NCBI GenBank assembly: GCA_020050175.1
Contig: JAGVKY010000182.1
Location: 1 to 17,789, forward strand
Reading direction: 5' to 3'
Source: Parachlamydiales bacterium
Lineage (GTDB): Bacteria > Chlamydiota > Chlamydiia > Chlamydiales > JAJFMK01
Length of the DNA: 17,789 nt
Shown: piece by piece, positions 1-6,823 of the stretch
Position numbering within the stretch: the stretch's first letter is position 1
Layout: each line of letters starts with the position of its first letter
Notes under the pieces: generated by a model
What the model saw: the letters and a program-made list of their open reading frames with translations, nothing else
Told to the model about the DNA's origin: nothing
The model's database searches: none
Program-made: the position numbers and the translations under genes

Positions 1-549
1 GGACCTAAAATCGACCTCCATATCAAAGATGCCTTAGGAAGAACCTGGCAATGTGGGACTGTTCAGCTCGATATGTCTCTCCCACAAAAATTTGATTTGG
101 AATATACCGCTGCTGATGGTTCAAGAAAACGTCCCGTCATGCTTCACCGAGCCCTCTTTGGCTCGGTAGAGAGAATTTTTGGAACGCTGATCGAACATTT
201 TGCTGGCAGATTCCCTCTTTGGCTAAGCCCAAGACAAGTCGAAATTTTAACTGTTGCCGATCGCCATGTTCCTTATGCTGAGCAGCTGCTAAAGAAAATT
301 AAAGAGAAAGGTTTCCACGCTGCTATCGATGACTCTAATGAATCGGTCTCTAAAAAAGTGAGAAACTCTCAAGTTAACCAAGTTAATTACATCCTTACTG
401 TGGGTGATCAAGAGATGGAGCATGGCACCATCAACTTGAGGACAAGAGAAATGGAAGTTATTGGAGAGATTAAGCTCGACGACTTCTTGACAAGAATCGA
501 GGAGGAGCGGAGAAACAAGAGTCTTACCTCTCCTTGGAAAGGACAATAG
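1..549 (+). CDS. thrS: Threonyl-tRNA synthetase, C-terminal part (5' end outside window)
   Basis: This is the last 182 codons of a class II threonyl-tRNA synthetase, which charges tRNA-Thr in the cytoplasm. The reading frame is open from base 1. The first residues contain the catalytic-core stretch GRTWQCGTVQLD, followed by class II motif 3 (HRALFGSVERI, about residues 49-59 of the fragment), where the arginine contacts ATP. The rest is the anticodon-binding domain, starting near PLWLSPRQVEILTV and running through the NYILTVGDQE segment to the end. The stop (TAG, 547-549) is two bases before the ATG of the ParA gene, so the two are very likely co-transcribed. The order thrS-parA-pGP6-like-CT584-like matches my memory of C. 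trachomatis CT581-CT584. The family is certain; only the N-terminal editing and catalytic parts are missing because of the window edge. Confidence 0.96.
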   Translation, partial: GPKIDLHIKDALGRTWQCGTVQLDMSLPQKFDLEYTAADGSRKRPVMLHRALFGSVERIFGTLIEHFAGRFPLWLSPRQVEILTVADRHVPYAEQLLKKIKEKGFHAAIDDSNESVSKKVRNSQVNQVNYILTVGDQEMEHGTINLRTREMEVIGEIKLDDFLTRIEEERRNKSLTSPWKGQ

Positions 550-551
550 TC

Positions 552-1325
552 ATGCCAACTCTTTCTGTTGCTAGCTTTAAAGGGGGAACTGCAAAGACCT
601 CTTCTGCCCTGCATTTGGGAGCAGCTCTTGCGAAATATCACCAAAAAAAGGTTCTCCTCATCGATTTTGATGCTCAAGCTAATCTCACAACAGGGCTTGG
701 CTTTGATCCCGATGAACACACAAGCTTGGCACCTGTTTTGCAGAGGGAGGCGCCTGTTGAAGATGTCATTTTAAAAACAGACATAGAAAATCTTCACCTG
801 ATTCCGGCTGATACCTTTTTGGAACGGGTAGAGGTGACAGGCTCTTTAGCTCATGACCGCTATTCGCATGAGCGGCTAAAAGAAATTTTGGCTCCCCTTC
901 ATTACGATAAGATTATTATCGACACCCCTCCTTCTCTTTGTTGGTTAACAGAGTCGGCTCTAATCGCTTCTGATTATGCCCTTATCTGTGCAACGCCTGA
1001 GTTTTACAGTGTCAAAGGTTTGGAGCGTCTCTCTCTTTTTCTCCGTCAAATGGGAGAAAGGCACACCGTACAAGTGCTTGGAGTTCTACTTTCTTTTTGG
1101 AATTCACGAGGAAAAAGCAATAAAGCCTTTCTCGAAGTGATCAATCAAGCTTTTCCTAAAAAGGCCCTTGAGACTAAGGTCAGGCGTGACATCGCAGTTT
1201 CTGAGGCCTCTGTCTTTGGCAAACCTGTCTTTGAGACACAACCAGATGCTCGGGCGGCTCTTGATTTCCGCCATGTTGTCGAAGAAATTTTGGAGCGCTT
1301 GAAACGTCATGGCAGAAAGTCTTAA
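552..1325 (+). CDS. parA: ParA/Soj-type chromosome partition ATPase
   Basis: This 257-residue protein is a deviant-Walker-A ATPase of the ParA/Soj/MinD superfamily, whose members dimerise on ATP and DNA to segregate chromosomes or plasmids. Visible motifs are Walker A at residues 10-17 (KGGTAKTS, with the signature first lysine but alanine where most ParAs have glycine), Walker A' LLIDFDAQANLT at 35-46, and Walker B IIIDTPPS at 121-128. I chose ATG 552, which has an AAAGGA ribosome site about 8 bases upstream, over an upstream in-frame TTG at 534 that would add six residues and overlap thrS. The sequence closely resembles what I recall of C. trachomatis CT582, including the segment LCWLTESALIA. 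It overlaps the next gene by 17 bases. No parB is in the window, but a perfect parS lies about 2 kb downstream. The family is firm; a role in chromosome segregation rather than division-site placement is inferred. Confidence 0.93.
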   Translation: MPTLSVASFKGGTAKTSSALHLGAALAKYHQKKVLLIDFDAQANLTTGLGFDPDEHTSLAPVLQREAPVEDVILKTDIENLHLIPADTFLERVEVTGSLAHDRYSHERLKEILAPLHYDKIIIDTPPSLCWLTESALIASDYALICATPEFYSVKGLERLSLFLRQMGERHTVQVLGVLLSFWNSRGKSNKAFLEVINQAFPKKALETKVRRDIAVSEASVFGKPVFETQPDARAALDFRHVVEEILERLKRHGRKS

Positions 1326-2043
1326 TTCACTTCTCGAACAACGATTGGGAAAAAAAGATCCTTCCCAAAAGATGACCCAACTAGCAAAGCGGGCAAGTGA
1401 TGGAGGGCTTTCAAGTTTTTCTGGAGTTTTTCGCCTCTCTGCTTTGAGCGAAGAAGAGCGCCTCATCATCGAGAAAATTGTCGAAGAGTATGGCCAAGAG
1501 GCGCAAGCCCAAGGGGATCTTGAAAGACTCTTAGCGATTACAACCGAAGTCAAAGCGATTAGTGCCCAGGCAGCTCTTTTGCATGGCGAAAGGATCAAAC
1601 AAGCCCATGCTATTTTAGCTCGCTACCGTGACGGCGCCTTTTCCCGTTGGCTCATTGCCACTTATGGCAACCGGCAGACCCCTTACAATTTTTGGCAATA
1701 TTACGAATTTTATCTCTCTCTTCCTAAGGAGCTGCAAACCAAAGTGGAGAGAATGCCTCGCCAAGCCGTTTACACCCTTGCTGCCCGAAAAGGAGAAAGA
1801 GGAACGAAAGAGCTCATCATCTCTCGCTATAGCGGCGAGGCTAAGAAAGAAATTTTGCACGAAATCCGAAAAGCTTTTCCTCTCTCCGAAGAAGATAGAA
1901 GGGGCCGCTCTCCCCTTGAGAAAATCTCCACTCTATTAAAAGACCTGAAAAGAGATGTCCTCAGAGTAAAAACTCGTTTGAGAGAGACCGAAAAGGGAAT
2001 TGTGATCGAAGAACTTCTAAATATGATTAAGGAATTATCATGA
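1309..2043 (+). CDS. Virulence plasmid pGP6-D-related protein (CT583 type)
   Basis: This 244-residue protein matches the chlamydial pGP6-D/CT583 family, whose biochemical function is unknown. Recognition rests on the core at residues about 93-160, including GERIKQAHAIL, YRDGAFSRWLIATYGNRQTP, YNFWQYYEFYLSLPKEL and MPRQAVYTLAAR, which I know from both the plasmid and the chromosomal copies. The C-terminal 50 residues are charged and probably helical or coiled. There is no signal peptide or membrane segment. Its start overlaps the end of parA by 17 bases, and its own stop shares an ATGA with the next gene, so the three genes are translationally coupled. The ParA-pGP6 pairing mirrors the adjacent pgp5 (ParA-like) and pgp6 genes of the chlamydial plasmid, hinting at a joint role in DNA maintenance. 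That role is inference. Confidence 0.88.
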   Translation: MAESLNSLLEQRLGKKDPSQKMTQLAKRASDGGLSSFSGVFRLSALSEEERLIIEKIVEEYGQEAQAQGDLERLLAITTEVKAISAQAALLHGERIKQAHAILARYRDGAFSRWLIATYGNRQTPYNFWQYYEFYLSLPKELQTKVERMPRQAVYTLAARKGERGTKELIISRYSGEAKKEILHEIRKAFPLSEEDRRGRSPLEKISTLLKDLKRDVLRVKTRLRETEKGIVIEELLNMIKELS

Positions 2044-2567
2044 TAAACGAACAAATTGCTAACGAACTGAATGTTCACCTACAAAGAATTTTTTGTCTTC
2101 CTATTACCCGTTCGACCTTTAGAGATTTACAGCAAGTTGTCCTCCACTTAACTCAAGGGGATCCTGATCGCTCTAATCAGTTTTTTGAACTTCTTCTCAG
2201 CGGCACAATCAAAGAGAGCATTGTTGATAAAGGAGCTTACGAGAAGGTAAGGCTGATGGTGGAGAACTATACGATTCCTTGCCGGATGTCTAAAGAGGTT
2301 TTTGAAAGAGGAGATTTCTTAGCAGGCGCTTCGTCAGAGATGCTTGTGAGAGAAGATCAGGCCGCTTTTGTTAACAGGATCAGAAGAGTGGATGGTAAGG
2401 AATTGCAATTCATCGCAGATCCTCAAGGGGTTTTCTTTTTGATTCACCATTTCGTGAGCCGTCTTGAAGAGCTTAAGCGTGATGGTAAGTTGAAAGGGAA
2501 CAAGGATGAAATTGGTGAGTTGAGATCTCGTCTCCAATCCCTTTTGATCGAGGAATCGATCCCATGA
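2040..2567 (+). CDS. CT584-like protein, putative type III secretion component
   Basis: This 175-residue protein resembles C. trachomatis CT584 (about 183 residues), which has been proposed to be a type III secretion needle-tip or related protein. Shared features I can see are the N-terminal segment LQRIFCLPITRSTFRDLQQVV, the middle segment FVNRIRRVDGKELQFIAD (about residues 109-126) and a helical, charged C-terminus. There is no signal peptide or transmembrane helix. It overlaps the pGP6-like gene by 4 bases (ATGA). Synteny strengthens the call, because the same four genes lie in the same order in Chlamydia. Similarity outside the two named segments is modest, so orthology rests on synteny plus these stretches. 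The stop codon sits in the loop of a perfect 7-bp hairpin. Confidence 0.78.
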   Translation: MINEQIANELNVHLQRIFCLPITRSTFRDLQQVVLHLTQGDPDRSNQFFELLLSGTIKESIVDKGAYEKVRLMVENYTIPCRMSKEVFERGDFLAGASSEMLVREDQAAFVNRIRRVDGKELQFIADPQGVFFLIHHFVSRLEELKRDGKLKGNKDEIGELRSRLQSLLIEESIP

Positions 2568-2725
2568 TTGGGATCTCTTAGTCGCTCTTCTCCTCTTTGG
2601 GGAGAAGAGATTGCCTGAGCTTGCAAGAGGCATGGGTCAAGCCATGCGTGAATTCAAACGAGCGATGATTTGCGGATCCTGTTGATCCGGTTGCTTTCAG
2701 TTTGGGGTGCTGCAACGCTTGTTGC
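2558..2725 (+). other. Run of five short hairpins in a convergent gap (possible structured RNA or termination region)
   Basis: The 217-base gap between two convergent genes holds five consecutive, non-overlapping perfect hairpins. They are GATCCCA/TGGGATC (2558-2575, the CT584-like stop codon being in its loop), CTCTTCTCC/GGAGAAGAG (2585-2609), GCATGG/CCATGC (2630-2647), CGGATC/GATCCG (2673-2689) and GCAAC-GCTT-GTTGC (2712-2725). None is followed by a clear T run, so this is not a textbook intrinsic terminator on either strand. It could be a non-coding RNA, a bidirectional termination region or a remnant repeat. I do not recognise a known RNA family. I see no supported gene in 2568-2784. Confidence 0.4.
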
Positions 2726-2784
2726 CTTCTTCGGTCAATGGCGATAGTCACAAATGTGTTGCTCAAAATAATGAGATTTCTGAA

Positions 2785-3180
2785 CTAGCGGATGACTCGC
2801 ACTTTTTCCCGATGATCGTGGTCATCGAGGTAATTTCTCCACCGATCAGCCTCAACAGCAAAGCTTTCTAGCAGATCTTGAAAATTGGCTTTGGTAAGGT
2901 GTTCTAGCGATCCAATATAAGAGAGAAAGATCATTCCCTTTCCCTCATCCATACGGAGCGAGGTGTGGATGGGCGATAGGGTGGGCAGAGAGTGGGAAGC
3001 AGCATCTCTGACACTTGAGGGGATGAGGCCATCCCCATCGTAAATATTGGTGATGAGGGAAAGTTTTGACCGGGTGTCAAAGATCTTGAGAGTAACCGTC
3101 GAATCTCCAATGACAATCTCTCCACTCTCTCTGGAATAGAGCTCCTTAAGGAGCTGATGAAATTCTTTCTCTACAACCAC
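2785..3180 (-). CDS. Small acidic protein, possibly type III secretion chaperone-like
   Basis: This 131-residue cytoplasmic protein is one I do not firmly recognise. The layout resembles CesT/SycE-type secretion chaperones: an N-terminal helix (FHQLLKELYSR), a series of short beta-strand segments (GEIVIGDSTVTLKIFD, KLSLITNIYDGDG), then MIFLSYIGSLEHLTKANFQDLLESF and a C-terminal helix with the pattern FAVEADRWRNYL. These chaperones are usually 120-160 residues and acidic. There is no signal peptide or membrane helix. The start is a GTG at 3180, four bases after the ung stop on the same strand, so it is probably expressed from the ung promoter; the ribosome site is weak. No effector gene lies next to it, which weakens the chaperone idea. 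A conserved chlamydial protein of unknown function is equally possible. Confidence 0.55.
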   Translation of the reverse strand: MVVEKEFHQLLKELYSRESGEIVIGDSTVTLKIFDTRSKLSLITNIYDGDGLIPSSVRDAASHSLPTLSPIHTSLRMDEGKGMIFLSYIGSLEHLTKANFQDLLESFAVEADRWRNYLDDHDHREKVRVIR

Positions 3181-3184
3181 AAGC

Positions 3185-3907
3185 TTATCTTACAAAACAA
3201 TTGTCAAGGTTCCAATTAATTGATTTTAAACCATTTTCAAGAAGAAAGGCGTTTGCCTTTGAAAAGGGGCGCGATCCGAAAAAACCTTGGTGGCACGAGA
3301 GGGGTGAAGGGTGGGCGGAGGTGATCACCAGGTGCTTTGTTCCACGTGGAACATTTTGTCCGGCGATTCTCTGAAACTTATCTTTAGCCGTTTTCCCCCA
3401 GAGGATAAAAACGATAGGATCCTCTCTTTTTGCCAAAACTTCGATCACTTTATCGGTAAATCTTTCCCATCCTCTCCCTTGGTGAGAGAGGGGCTCCCCT
3501 CCTCGGACCGTGAGGAGCGCGTTAAGCAGAAATACACCCTGGTCGGCCCAATCGGTTAAAGTCCCGTTTTTAGGGATTGCATCCCCTCCCAGATCGTCTC
3601 TCATCTCTTTGAAAATATTGACGAGTGAGGGAGGCGGAGCTACTCCTTGAGGGACTGAGAAAGAAAGGCCGTGTGCTTGGCCAGGTCCATGGTAAGGATC
3701 TTGCCCGACAATAACGACCCTAACTTTATCATAAGGAGTGTGTCTAAACGCCTCAAATACAAGATCTTCTGGCGGATAAACGACTTTTGAACGCCTCTCT
3801 TCTTTGACAAAAGCTGCCAATTGCAAGAGATAGGGTTGGTTGAGCTCTTCCCATAGAATTTTTTCCCAGGAAGGTTCTAACTGAAAAGGAATCATTGGAA
3901 TGTCCAT
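3185..3907 (-). CDS. ung: Uracil-DNA glycosylase, family 1
   Basis: This 240-residue enzyme removes uracil from DNA as the first step of base-excision repair. Its length is normal for the family. The catalytic water-activating motif GQDPYHG lies at residues 68-74 with the catalytic aspartate at D70. The uracil-binding segment SFSVP is at 82-86 and LLNALLTV at 127-134. The DNA-intercalating leucine loop HPSPLS is at 199-204, with H199 as the second catalytic residue. All key residues are present, so it should be active. The gene is divergent from the squalene synthase gene with only 23 bases between the start codons. A minus-strand TATAAT 7 bases before the ATG would give an almost leaderless message. 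A perfect parS site (3338-3353) is embedded in the codons for NVPRGT near residues 185-190. Confidence 0.96.
   Translation of the reverse strand: MDIPMIPFQLEPSWEKILWEELNQPYLLQLAAFVKEERRSKVVYPPEDLVFEAFRHTPYDKVRVVIVGQDPYHGPGQAHGLSFSVPQGVAPPPSLVNIFKEMRDDLGGDAIPKNGTLTDWADQGVFLLNALLTVRGGEPLSHQGRGWERFTDKVIEVLAKREDPIVFILWGKTAKDKFQRIAGQNVPRGTKHLVITSAHPSPLSCHQGFFGSRPFSKANAFLLENGLKSINWNLDNCFVR
3338..3353. other. parS: parS centromere site (ParB-binding palindrome) inside ung
   Basis: The 16 bases TGTTCCACGTGGAACA form a perfect palindrome identical to the well-known bacterial parS sequence bound by ParB/Spo0J, for example in pseudomonads. One specific 16-mer is extremely unlikely to occur by chance in 18 kb. 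It lies within a coding sequence, as parS sites often do. A ParA gene is about 2 kb upstream; parB is not in the window. Most bacterial parS sites cluster near the replication origin. Binding is predicted from sequence only. Confidence 0.88.
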
Positions 3908-3930
3908 AGTCGGTATTATATCTGAAATAG
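3908..3930. promoter_or_regulatory. Possible bidirectional -10 elements between ung and squalene synthase gene
   Basis: The 23 bases between the two divergent start codons contain overlapping -10-like hexamers: TATTAT on the plus strand (3914-3919) and a perfect TATAAT on the minus strand (3920 down to 3915). Neither has a convincing -35 element. If used, both transcripts would begin within a few bases of the start codon. I see no ribosome site for either gene. This is a sequence-only suggestion. Confidence 0.35.
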
Positions 3931-4851
3931 ATGCATATGATGGATATCAGTTTTTACCAGGCTCACCTGGATCGCGTTAGTCGTAGCTTTGCTTTCTGTA
4001 TCAAAAAGCTAGAATCGCCCTTTCGTGGGTGGGTTTCTCTGGCCTATTTGCTCTGCCGAGTTCTCGATACTGTCGAGGATTCGATTTGGACCGACTCAAA
4101 ACTTCGAGATGCCCAATTCGCCGACTTCGACTCTTTCCTTGAAAAGCTTCCTTCTCAAGAAAAAGTTGCGGCGTGGAGTGCTCAATTTCCCTCCTCGATT
4201 CCTGAAGGAGAGAAGGATCTTCTCAAAGAAACCCATTTGCTTTTTCAAGACCTTCACAAGCTCCCTATCAAAGTTAAGACTGCGATGCAGGAGCGGATCC
4301 AGGAAATGAGTTCGGGGATGAAAGATTATTCGACGCGTACAAAAAATGGATCTCTTCGTCTTTTAGACCTTTCTGACGTGAACCGCTACTGTTATTTTGT
4401 CGCTGGCATTGTTGGAGAGCTTTTGACAAAGCTTCTCATGGAATTTCGTTCCGATTTTATCCCTGCCCCTGAAACGATGAAAGACGCTGTCCATTTTGGC
4501 CTTTTTCTTCAAAAAATCAATCTATTGAAGGACCAAAAAGGGGATGAGATTGAAGGGCGCTTTCTCGTCCCCCACCGAGAAGAGCTTCTGGCTAGCCTTT
4601 TTGAAAATGCCAAAGGGGCTTTGACTTATGTCAAAGCTTTACCCCTTGTCGAAAAAGGGTACCGAACATTTTGTGCCTGGTCTCTCTTTTTAGGGGCCGC
4701 CTCTCTCGATTGGATCAATAAAGGATCCAAAATTCCAAGAGCTGTGACAGAAAAACTCCTGACTAAAATCGAATCGATTGTCACTGACAATATAGCCCTT
4801 GAGGCGGCATTTCAGGAATATTTTCTTAGGTCATTCCCTGTATGCAGGTAA
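3931..4851 (+). CDS. Squalene synthase-like (farnesyl-diphosphate farnesyltransferase) protein
   Basis: This 306-residue protein belongs to the squalene/phytoene synthase family, which condenses two farnesyl diphosphates head to head. It looks most like eukaryote-type squalene synthase. The first Asp-rich motif is LCRVLDTVEDS (D46 and D50), compared with LRALDTLEDD in human. The segment NRYCYFVAGIVGELL lies at 151-165. GLFLQKINLLKDQKGD (190-205) contains the second Asp-rich motif, here DQKGD instead of the usual DxxED. SRSF near residue 17 matches the family N-terminus. Length is shorter than eukaryotic enzymes (about 410) because a C-terminal membrane anchor is absent; the last residues are not hydrophobic. 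The start could be ATG 3931, 3937 or 3940, and no ribosome site favours one. It overlaps the next gene by 10 bases. Whether it makes squalene, dehydrosqualene or phytoene cannot be told. No cyclase or desaturase gene is seen nearby. Confidence 0.85.
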   Translation: MHMMDISFYQAHLDRVSRSFAFCIKKLESPFRGWVSLAYLLCRVLDTVEDSIWTDSKLRDAQFADFDSFLEKLPSQEKVAAWSAQFPSSIPEGEKDLLKETHLLFQDLHKLPIKVKTAMQERIQEMSSGMKDYSTRTKNGSLRLLDLSDVNRYCYFVAGIVGELLTKLLMEFRSDFIPAPETMKDAVHFGLFLQKINLLKDQKGDEIEGRFLVPHREELLASLFENAKGALTYVKALPLVEKGYRTFCAWSLFLGAASLDWINKGSKIPRAVTEKLLTKIESIVTDNIALEAAFQEYFLRSFPVCR

Positions 4852-6020
4852 TCATCGGTGGGGGTATTTCTGGCCTTGCCGCTGCTTGGCGGCTGAAAGA
4901 AAAGGGGGAACCTTTTGCCCTTTTTGAAGCTTCTCATCGAGTCGGCGGTTGGATAGGTGCTATAGAAGGAGCCCCATTTCCCTTTCCTTTAGGGCCAAGA
5001 ACTGTTCGTTGCCAGGAAGGAAGTGAGCTTTCTCAGCTCATCGCAGCTGTTGGCTTAGAAACGAAGCCCCCAAAACGGGGCTTAAAACGGTTTATTTATT
5101 GGAATCAGACGCTCTACCCCTTTTCGTTACGATCGCCTCTTCTAAAAGGGATTCGAAGCGATCTGTTATACGGATTATTTAAACCGGTCCCTAAAGGAGA
5201 TCGGAGTGTTGCCTCATTTTTTCGGGACCATTTTTCTCCTGAAATGGCTGAAAGGCTTGGAATCCCTTTTTTACGCGGGGTATTTGGTCAAGAGGGAGAA
5301 GCATTATCTGTTGAGGCCTCTTTTCCATGGCTCGCCAAAGGGCCACTGATTCGTTATCTTTTTGGTAAAAGGGGAAAGTTTCTCTCATTAGAGGGGGGGG
5401 TGAATAGCCTTGTTCAAAAATTAGAATCCCTTCTTCATCAAGAGATCCATTTAGAAGAGAAAGTGCTTTCTCTAAAATCACTCCCAGAAGGAATTGAGGT
5501 GATGACATCTAAAAGAGTTTTGACAGCCAAAAAGGTCTTCTCGACACTCCCTCTTCCTCATCTGGCTCCGCTCGTCCCTTTTTCTTTACCATCGATTCCC
5601 TATACCTCCATTACTTCTCTCCACTTCTATTGGGAGAAAAAACTCGATGCCATCGAAGGTTTTGGTTATCTAGTTTCACCCCAAGAAAAGGGGGCAGTTC
5701 TCGGGGCAATTTTCGATTCGGAACTAATTTCTGGGTCAAAGGGGACGGCCATGACAGTGATGTTGTCAGGCGCCTTGGAAGAAAAAGAGGCTCTTCAGTG
5801 GGGCAACCATGCTCTTAAGAACCACCTTCAAATAAAAGAACATCCTGACTGGCAAAAAGTGACAGTGGCAAAAGAAGCCATCCCTTCCTACCCTATTGGG
5901 TGGGAAACAACTAAAAAAAATCTCTTACAACACTTTAAAACTTGGGAACCACGCCTTGTTCTTTTAGGAACAAGTTTTTTTGGCCCCTCTCTCCCACACT
6001 TAGTATGCAAAAACTTCTAG
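4842..6020 (+). CDS. hemG: Protoporphyrinogen oxidase, oxygen-dependent FAD type
   Basis: This 392-residue flavoprotein is of the PPOX type (called HemG or HemY in different bacteria), which oxidises protoporphyrinogen IX to protoporphyrin IX in heme synthesis. The Rossmann FAD motif IIGGGISGLAAAWRL begins at residue 4, followed by the GG doublet in RVGGWIG. Family marks are PLGPRTVR (human: ELGPRGIR), FLRGVFGQEGEALSVEASFP (human: [20 protein letters not shown]), a GFGYLV segment with VLGAIFDS, and AIPSYPIGW near the C-terminus. It ends at LGTSFFGPSLPHLVCKNF, so the usual final stretch (GVGVxDCIxSG and the following helix, about 20 residues) is missing or replaced. Shifting frame there does not restore it. 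It overlaps the squalene synthase gene by 10 bases and the RluA gene by 16. A related amine-oxidase-type desaturase acting on squalene is a less likely alternative. Confidence 0.86.
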   Translation: MQVIIGGGISGLAAAWRLKEKGEPFALFEASHRVGGWIGAIEGAPFPFPLGPRTVRCQEGSELSQLIAAVGLETKPPKRGLKRFIYWNQTLYPFSLRSPLLKGIRSDLLYGLFKPVPKGDRSVASFFRDHFSPEMAERLGIPFLRGVFGQEGEALSVEASFPWLAKGPLIRYLFGKRGKFLSLEGGVNSLVQKLESLLHQEIHLEEKVLSLKSLPEGIEVMTSKRVLTAKKVFSTLPLPHLAPLVPFSLPSIPYTSITSLHFYWEKKLDAIEGFGYLVSPQEKGAVLGAIFDSELISGSKGTAMTVMLSGALEEKEALQWGNHALKNHLQIKEHPDWQKVTVAKEAIPSYPIGWETTKKNLLQHFKTWEPRLVLLGTSFFGPSLPHLVCKNF

Positions 6021-6823
6021 ACGCGCTCATTAAACTTTATCCAGATTCCAGCCGCAATACTCTAAAGGGATGGGTGGAAGAAAAAAGAGTTTTGGTCGAT
6101 GGCAAAGCGGCAAAAAGGATCGATGATGAGATCCCGGATGATGCCAAAATTGAAGTAGGCAAAAAAGAAAGAGTTGTCACAGGCGGACTAAAAATTTATT
6201 TTTCCGACCACGATATCGTCGTGATCGAAAAGCCTTGCGGCCTCTTAAGTGTAAAAGCTGCTTTTGAAGGAGAAAGAACGGCGCATGGCCTTTTGAAAGA
6301 GGCTTTTTATCCCAAAAAAATCTTTGTGATTCACCGCTTAGATCAAGATACGTCTGGTGTCATGCTCTTTGGGTTAAGCGAAAGATCCTTTGAACCCTTA
6401 AAAGAACAGTTCAAGGAGCACACTGTTGAGCGTCGTTATACAGCTGTTGTGGAAGGGGCTTTAAAAGGAGAAGGGACCTGGATTTCACGTCTTGAAGAAG
6501 ATGCTGCCTATAAAATGCATGTGGTGGAAGAAGGGGGCGAAGAGGCTATCACCCATTTTAGGGCCTTGAAAGAGGGAAATGGTTATACCCTTATCGAATG
6601 TCAGTTAGAGACGGGAAAGAAAAATCAGATCCGTGTCCAAGCAAGAGAGGCCTCACATCCAGTCGTAGGTGACGAGAAATATGGGGCAGAAACAAACCCC
6701 ATCAAACGGCTTGCCCTCCATGCGACCCATCTTTCCTTTAATCACCCCATCAAAGGTAAACCCCTCTCTTTCTTTTCGCCCCCTCCCGAGTCATTTACTA
6801 GACTAGTCAGGAGGAGAAAGTGA
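6005..6823 (+). CDS. RluA/RluD-family RNA pseudouridine synthase
   Basis: This 272-residue enzyme isomerises specific uridines to pseudouridine in ribosomal or transfer RNA. An S4 RNA-binding domain occupies residues 1-50 (NTLKGWVEEKRVLVDGK is typical). The catalytic domain starts near 65 with IVVIEKPCGLLSV. The active-site motif HRLDQDTSGVMLFG begins at 110, with the catalytic aspartate D113. Later family marks are VERRYTAVVEG, the GKKNQIRVQ segment (family GRTHQIRVH, changed at the TH), VVGDEKYG and LALHATHLSF. The frame is open upstream to 5942, but ATG 6005 gives the right S4 start and a normal length. Its start overlaps the end of the preceding gene by 16 bases, and no ribosome site is visible, so coupling is likely. 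The exact target base cannot be assigned. Confidence 0.93.
   Translation: MQKLLDALIKLYPDSSRNTLKGWVEEKRVLVDGKAAKRIDDEIPDDAKIEVGKKERVVTGGLKIYFSDHDIVVIEKPCGLLSVKAAFEGERTAHGLLKEAFYPKKIFVIHRLDQDTSGVMLFGLSERSFEPLKEQFKEHTVERRYTAVVEGALKGEGTWISRLEEDAAYKMHVVEEGGEEAITHFRALKEGNGYTLIECQLETGKKNQIRVQAREASHPVVGDEKYGAETNPIKRLALHATHLSFNHPIKGKPLSFFSPPPESFTRLVRRRK

Noticed and set aside
534..551. TTG start for ParA adding six residues
   Set aside because: ATG 552 has a correctly spaced AAAGGA and gives the usual ParA N-terminus (strand followed by KGG).
2578..2766. 62-codon minus-strand frame in the convergent gap
   Set aside because: It runs through four perfect hairpins, has no ribosome site, and its composition (His, Gln, Ser, Thr, Cys rich) is unlike the neighbouring genes.
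5942..6004. Upstream extension of the RluA-family gene
   Set aside because: The S4 domain begins at ATG 6005; the extra 21 residues lie within the oxidase coding region and do not fit the family.
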